This document shows, one piece after another, positions 63,391 through 64,000 of a DNA stretch of 64,000 nucleotides. Position 1 is the first letter of the stretch, and each line of letters begins with the position of its first letter. The notes below the pieces were generated by a model. That model did not search any database. It was given only the letters and a program-made list of their open reading frames with translations, and was not told the DNA's origin. The DNA comes from Bacillota bacterium (lineage in GTDB: Bacteria > Bacillota > Clostridia > Oscillospirales > Ruminococcaceae), in the NCBI GenBank assembly GCA_023458875.1, contig JAEWXO010000046.1, forward strand, positions 1-64,000, given 5' to 3'. Position numbers and translations under genes: made by a program.

Positions 63391-64000
63391 TTATACTGAA
63401 ATGTTTTTATACCAGACATTCATGCTTTCAATTTGACCTGCAATATCTGTATTATTTATTAGTGTTCCTGCATATATATATCCTTTTCTAGCAAAGGTTA
63501 TATTCATTCCTGCTGACTTTGCTCTTGCAATTGTAAATGCAGTTTTTATATCTAGTTTATTAAAGTTTTTTTCCATTTCTTCAAGAAGATAGAGTGCAAA
63601 ACCGTTTCCTCGATACTCGTTAAGCACTGCAAAATCAGTCATCTCAGCATTACAGTTATGCTTATCCATTTCAATCGAGGATACAGCGACAAGACTTTTA
63701 TTATTCCATATTCCAAAATAAATTACATTTTCTTTTATGGTTTGAGCAATATATTTTTCTTTAAAGATTGGGAAAGGATAGCTTTTAAATACCGCACGGT
63801 ATAAATCAACGATACTGGGTATATCATTTTCATTTGCACGCCTGCAAACATATCCTCTCTCAAGGCTCTTCTTTATATCCAGAACATCCTTTTTCTGTGC
63901 TATTTTAAGAATTTCCTTGCACTCACTGTTCAGAGCATTAACTTTTCTTTTCTTATCAAAATACTTGCACACAAAGCATCCATCCCCATCTCCATTATAA
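63391..64000 (-). CDS. ablB: Beta-lysine N6-acetyltransferase (partial, N-terminus off window)
   Basis: The frame is open to the right window edge, with YNGDGDGCFVCKYF in the last codons, so the GTG at 63972 is not the true start. The C-terminal GNAT domain reads EYRGNGFALYLLEEME (acetyl-CoA loop) and ends with TIARAKSAGMNITFARKGY and NTDIAGQIESMNVWYK, characteristic of AblB. It acetylates beta-lysine to the osmolyte N-epsilon-acetyl-beta-lysine. The 2,3-aminomutase partner ablA is expected just upstream, off the window. The antiporter and PII-like genes follow on the same strand. Confidence 0.85.
   Translation of the reverse strand, partial: YNGDGDGCFVCKYFDKKRKVNALNSECKEILKIAQKKDVLDIKKSLERGYVCRRANENDIPSIVDLYRAVFKSYPFPIFKEKYIAQTIKENVIYFGIWNNKSLVAVSSIEMDKHNCNAEMTDFAVLNEYRGNGFALYLLEEMEKNFNKLDIKTAFTIARAKSAGMNITFARKGYIYAGTLINNTDIAGQIESMNVWYKNISV

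Overview
The window looks like a low-GC, Gram-positive anaerobe of the Ruminococcus/Oscillospiraceae type. Several features point that way: two genes carry type I dockerin modules (cellulosome anchors), there is a complete xylan/xylose utilisation cluster, oxygen is handled by rubrerythrin and a flavin reductase-rubredoxin, ribosomal protein L27 has the N-terminal extension cut by Prp, and starts are GGAGG-led and often TTG. Genus is inferred from these traits only; no rRNA or tRNA gene was seen.

Layout. 1-2.7 kb: an SbcC/YhaN-like ATPase (cut by the window edge) and its SbcD-like nuclease. 3-7 kb: AlaX tRNA editing, a lipoprotein, a HAD phosphatase, flavin reductase-rubredoxin and rubrerythrin. 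7.3-11.9 kb: a chemoreceptor, a GH25 lysozyme, an AraC regulator and a divergent SDR. 12.1-25.1 kb: xylan/xylose block (ABC binding protein and two permeases, two-component system, AraC regulator, a DUF4380-like protein, GH3, xylose isomerase, xylulokinase); the transporter ATPase is not encoded here. 25.3-33.4 kb: DMT exporter, asparaginase, MurF, Ddl, YbaK, a 3D-domain protein and oligoendopeptidase F. 33.6-38.8 kb: lipoprotein, then rplU-prp-rpmA, obgE, mini-RNase III, yebC and rlmA. 38.9-42.5 kb: a small coiled-coil protein with its own perfect promoter, then FMN reductase, pirin, dioxygenase and phosphoesterase.

42.9-52.6 kb is accessory: an interrupted gene, a CE3-CBM-dockerin esterase, a Fic protein with an operator-like promoter, an ArsR-controlled permease operon, and a CE12 esterase split by one in-frame TAG from a TIM-barrel/dockerin half. 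52-61.6 kb is a graveyard of mobile DNA: a tyrosine-recombinase fragment, two small genes bordered by related repeats, a two-component system, phage tail fragments, and a decayed Tn1549/CTn-type conjugative element (replication initiator, PcfB, VirD4 N-terminus, methylase/helicase) with frameshifts, a nonsense codon and truncations. 61.7-64 kb: a cation/proton antiporter, a PII-like protein and beta-lysine acetyltransferase AblB, a likely osmoadaptation group.

The most notable signals are the TAG-split bifunctional dockerin enzyme, a dispersed two-hairpin repeat family (four copies, same strand), the cassette-like repeats at 52.6 and 53.0 kb, a 120-bp palindrome at 18.0 kb, nested operator palindromes in the fic promoter, and a consensus promoter that runs straight into a terminator-like hairpin at 33.5 kb. 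Everything here was read by eye; no database search or folding program was run.
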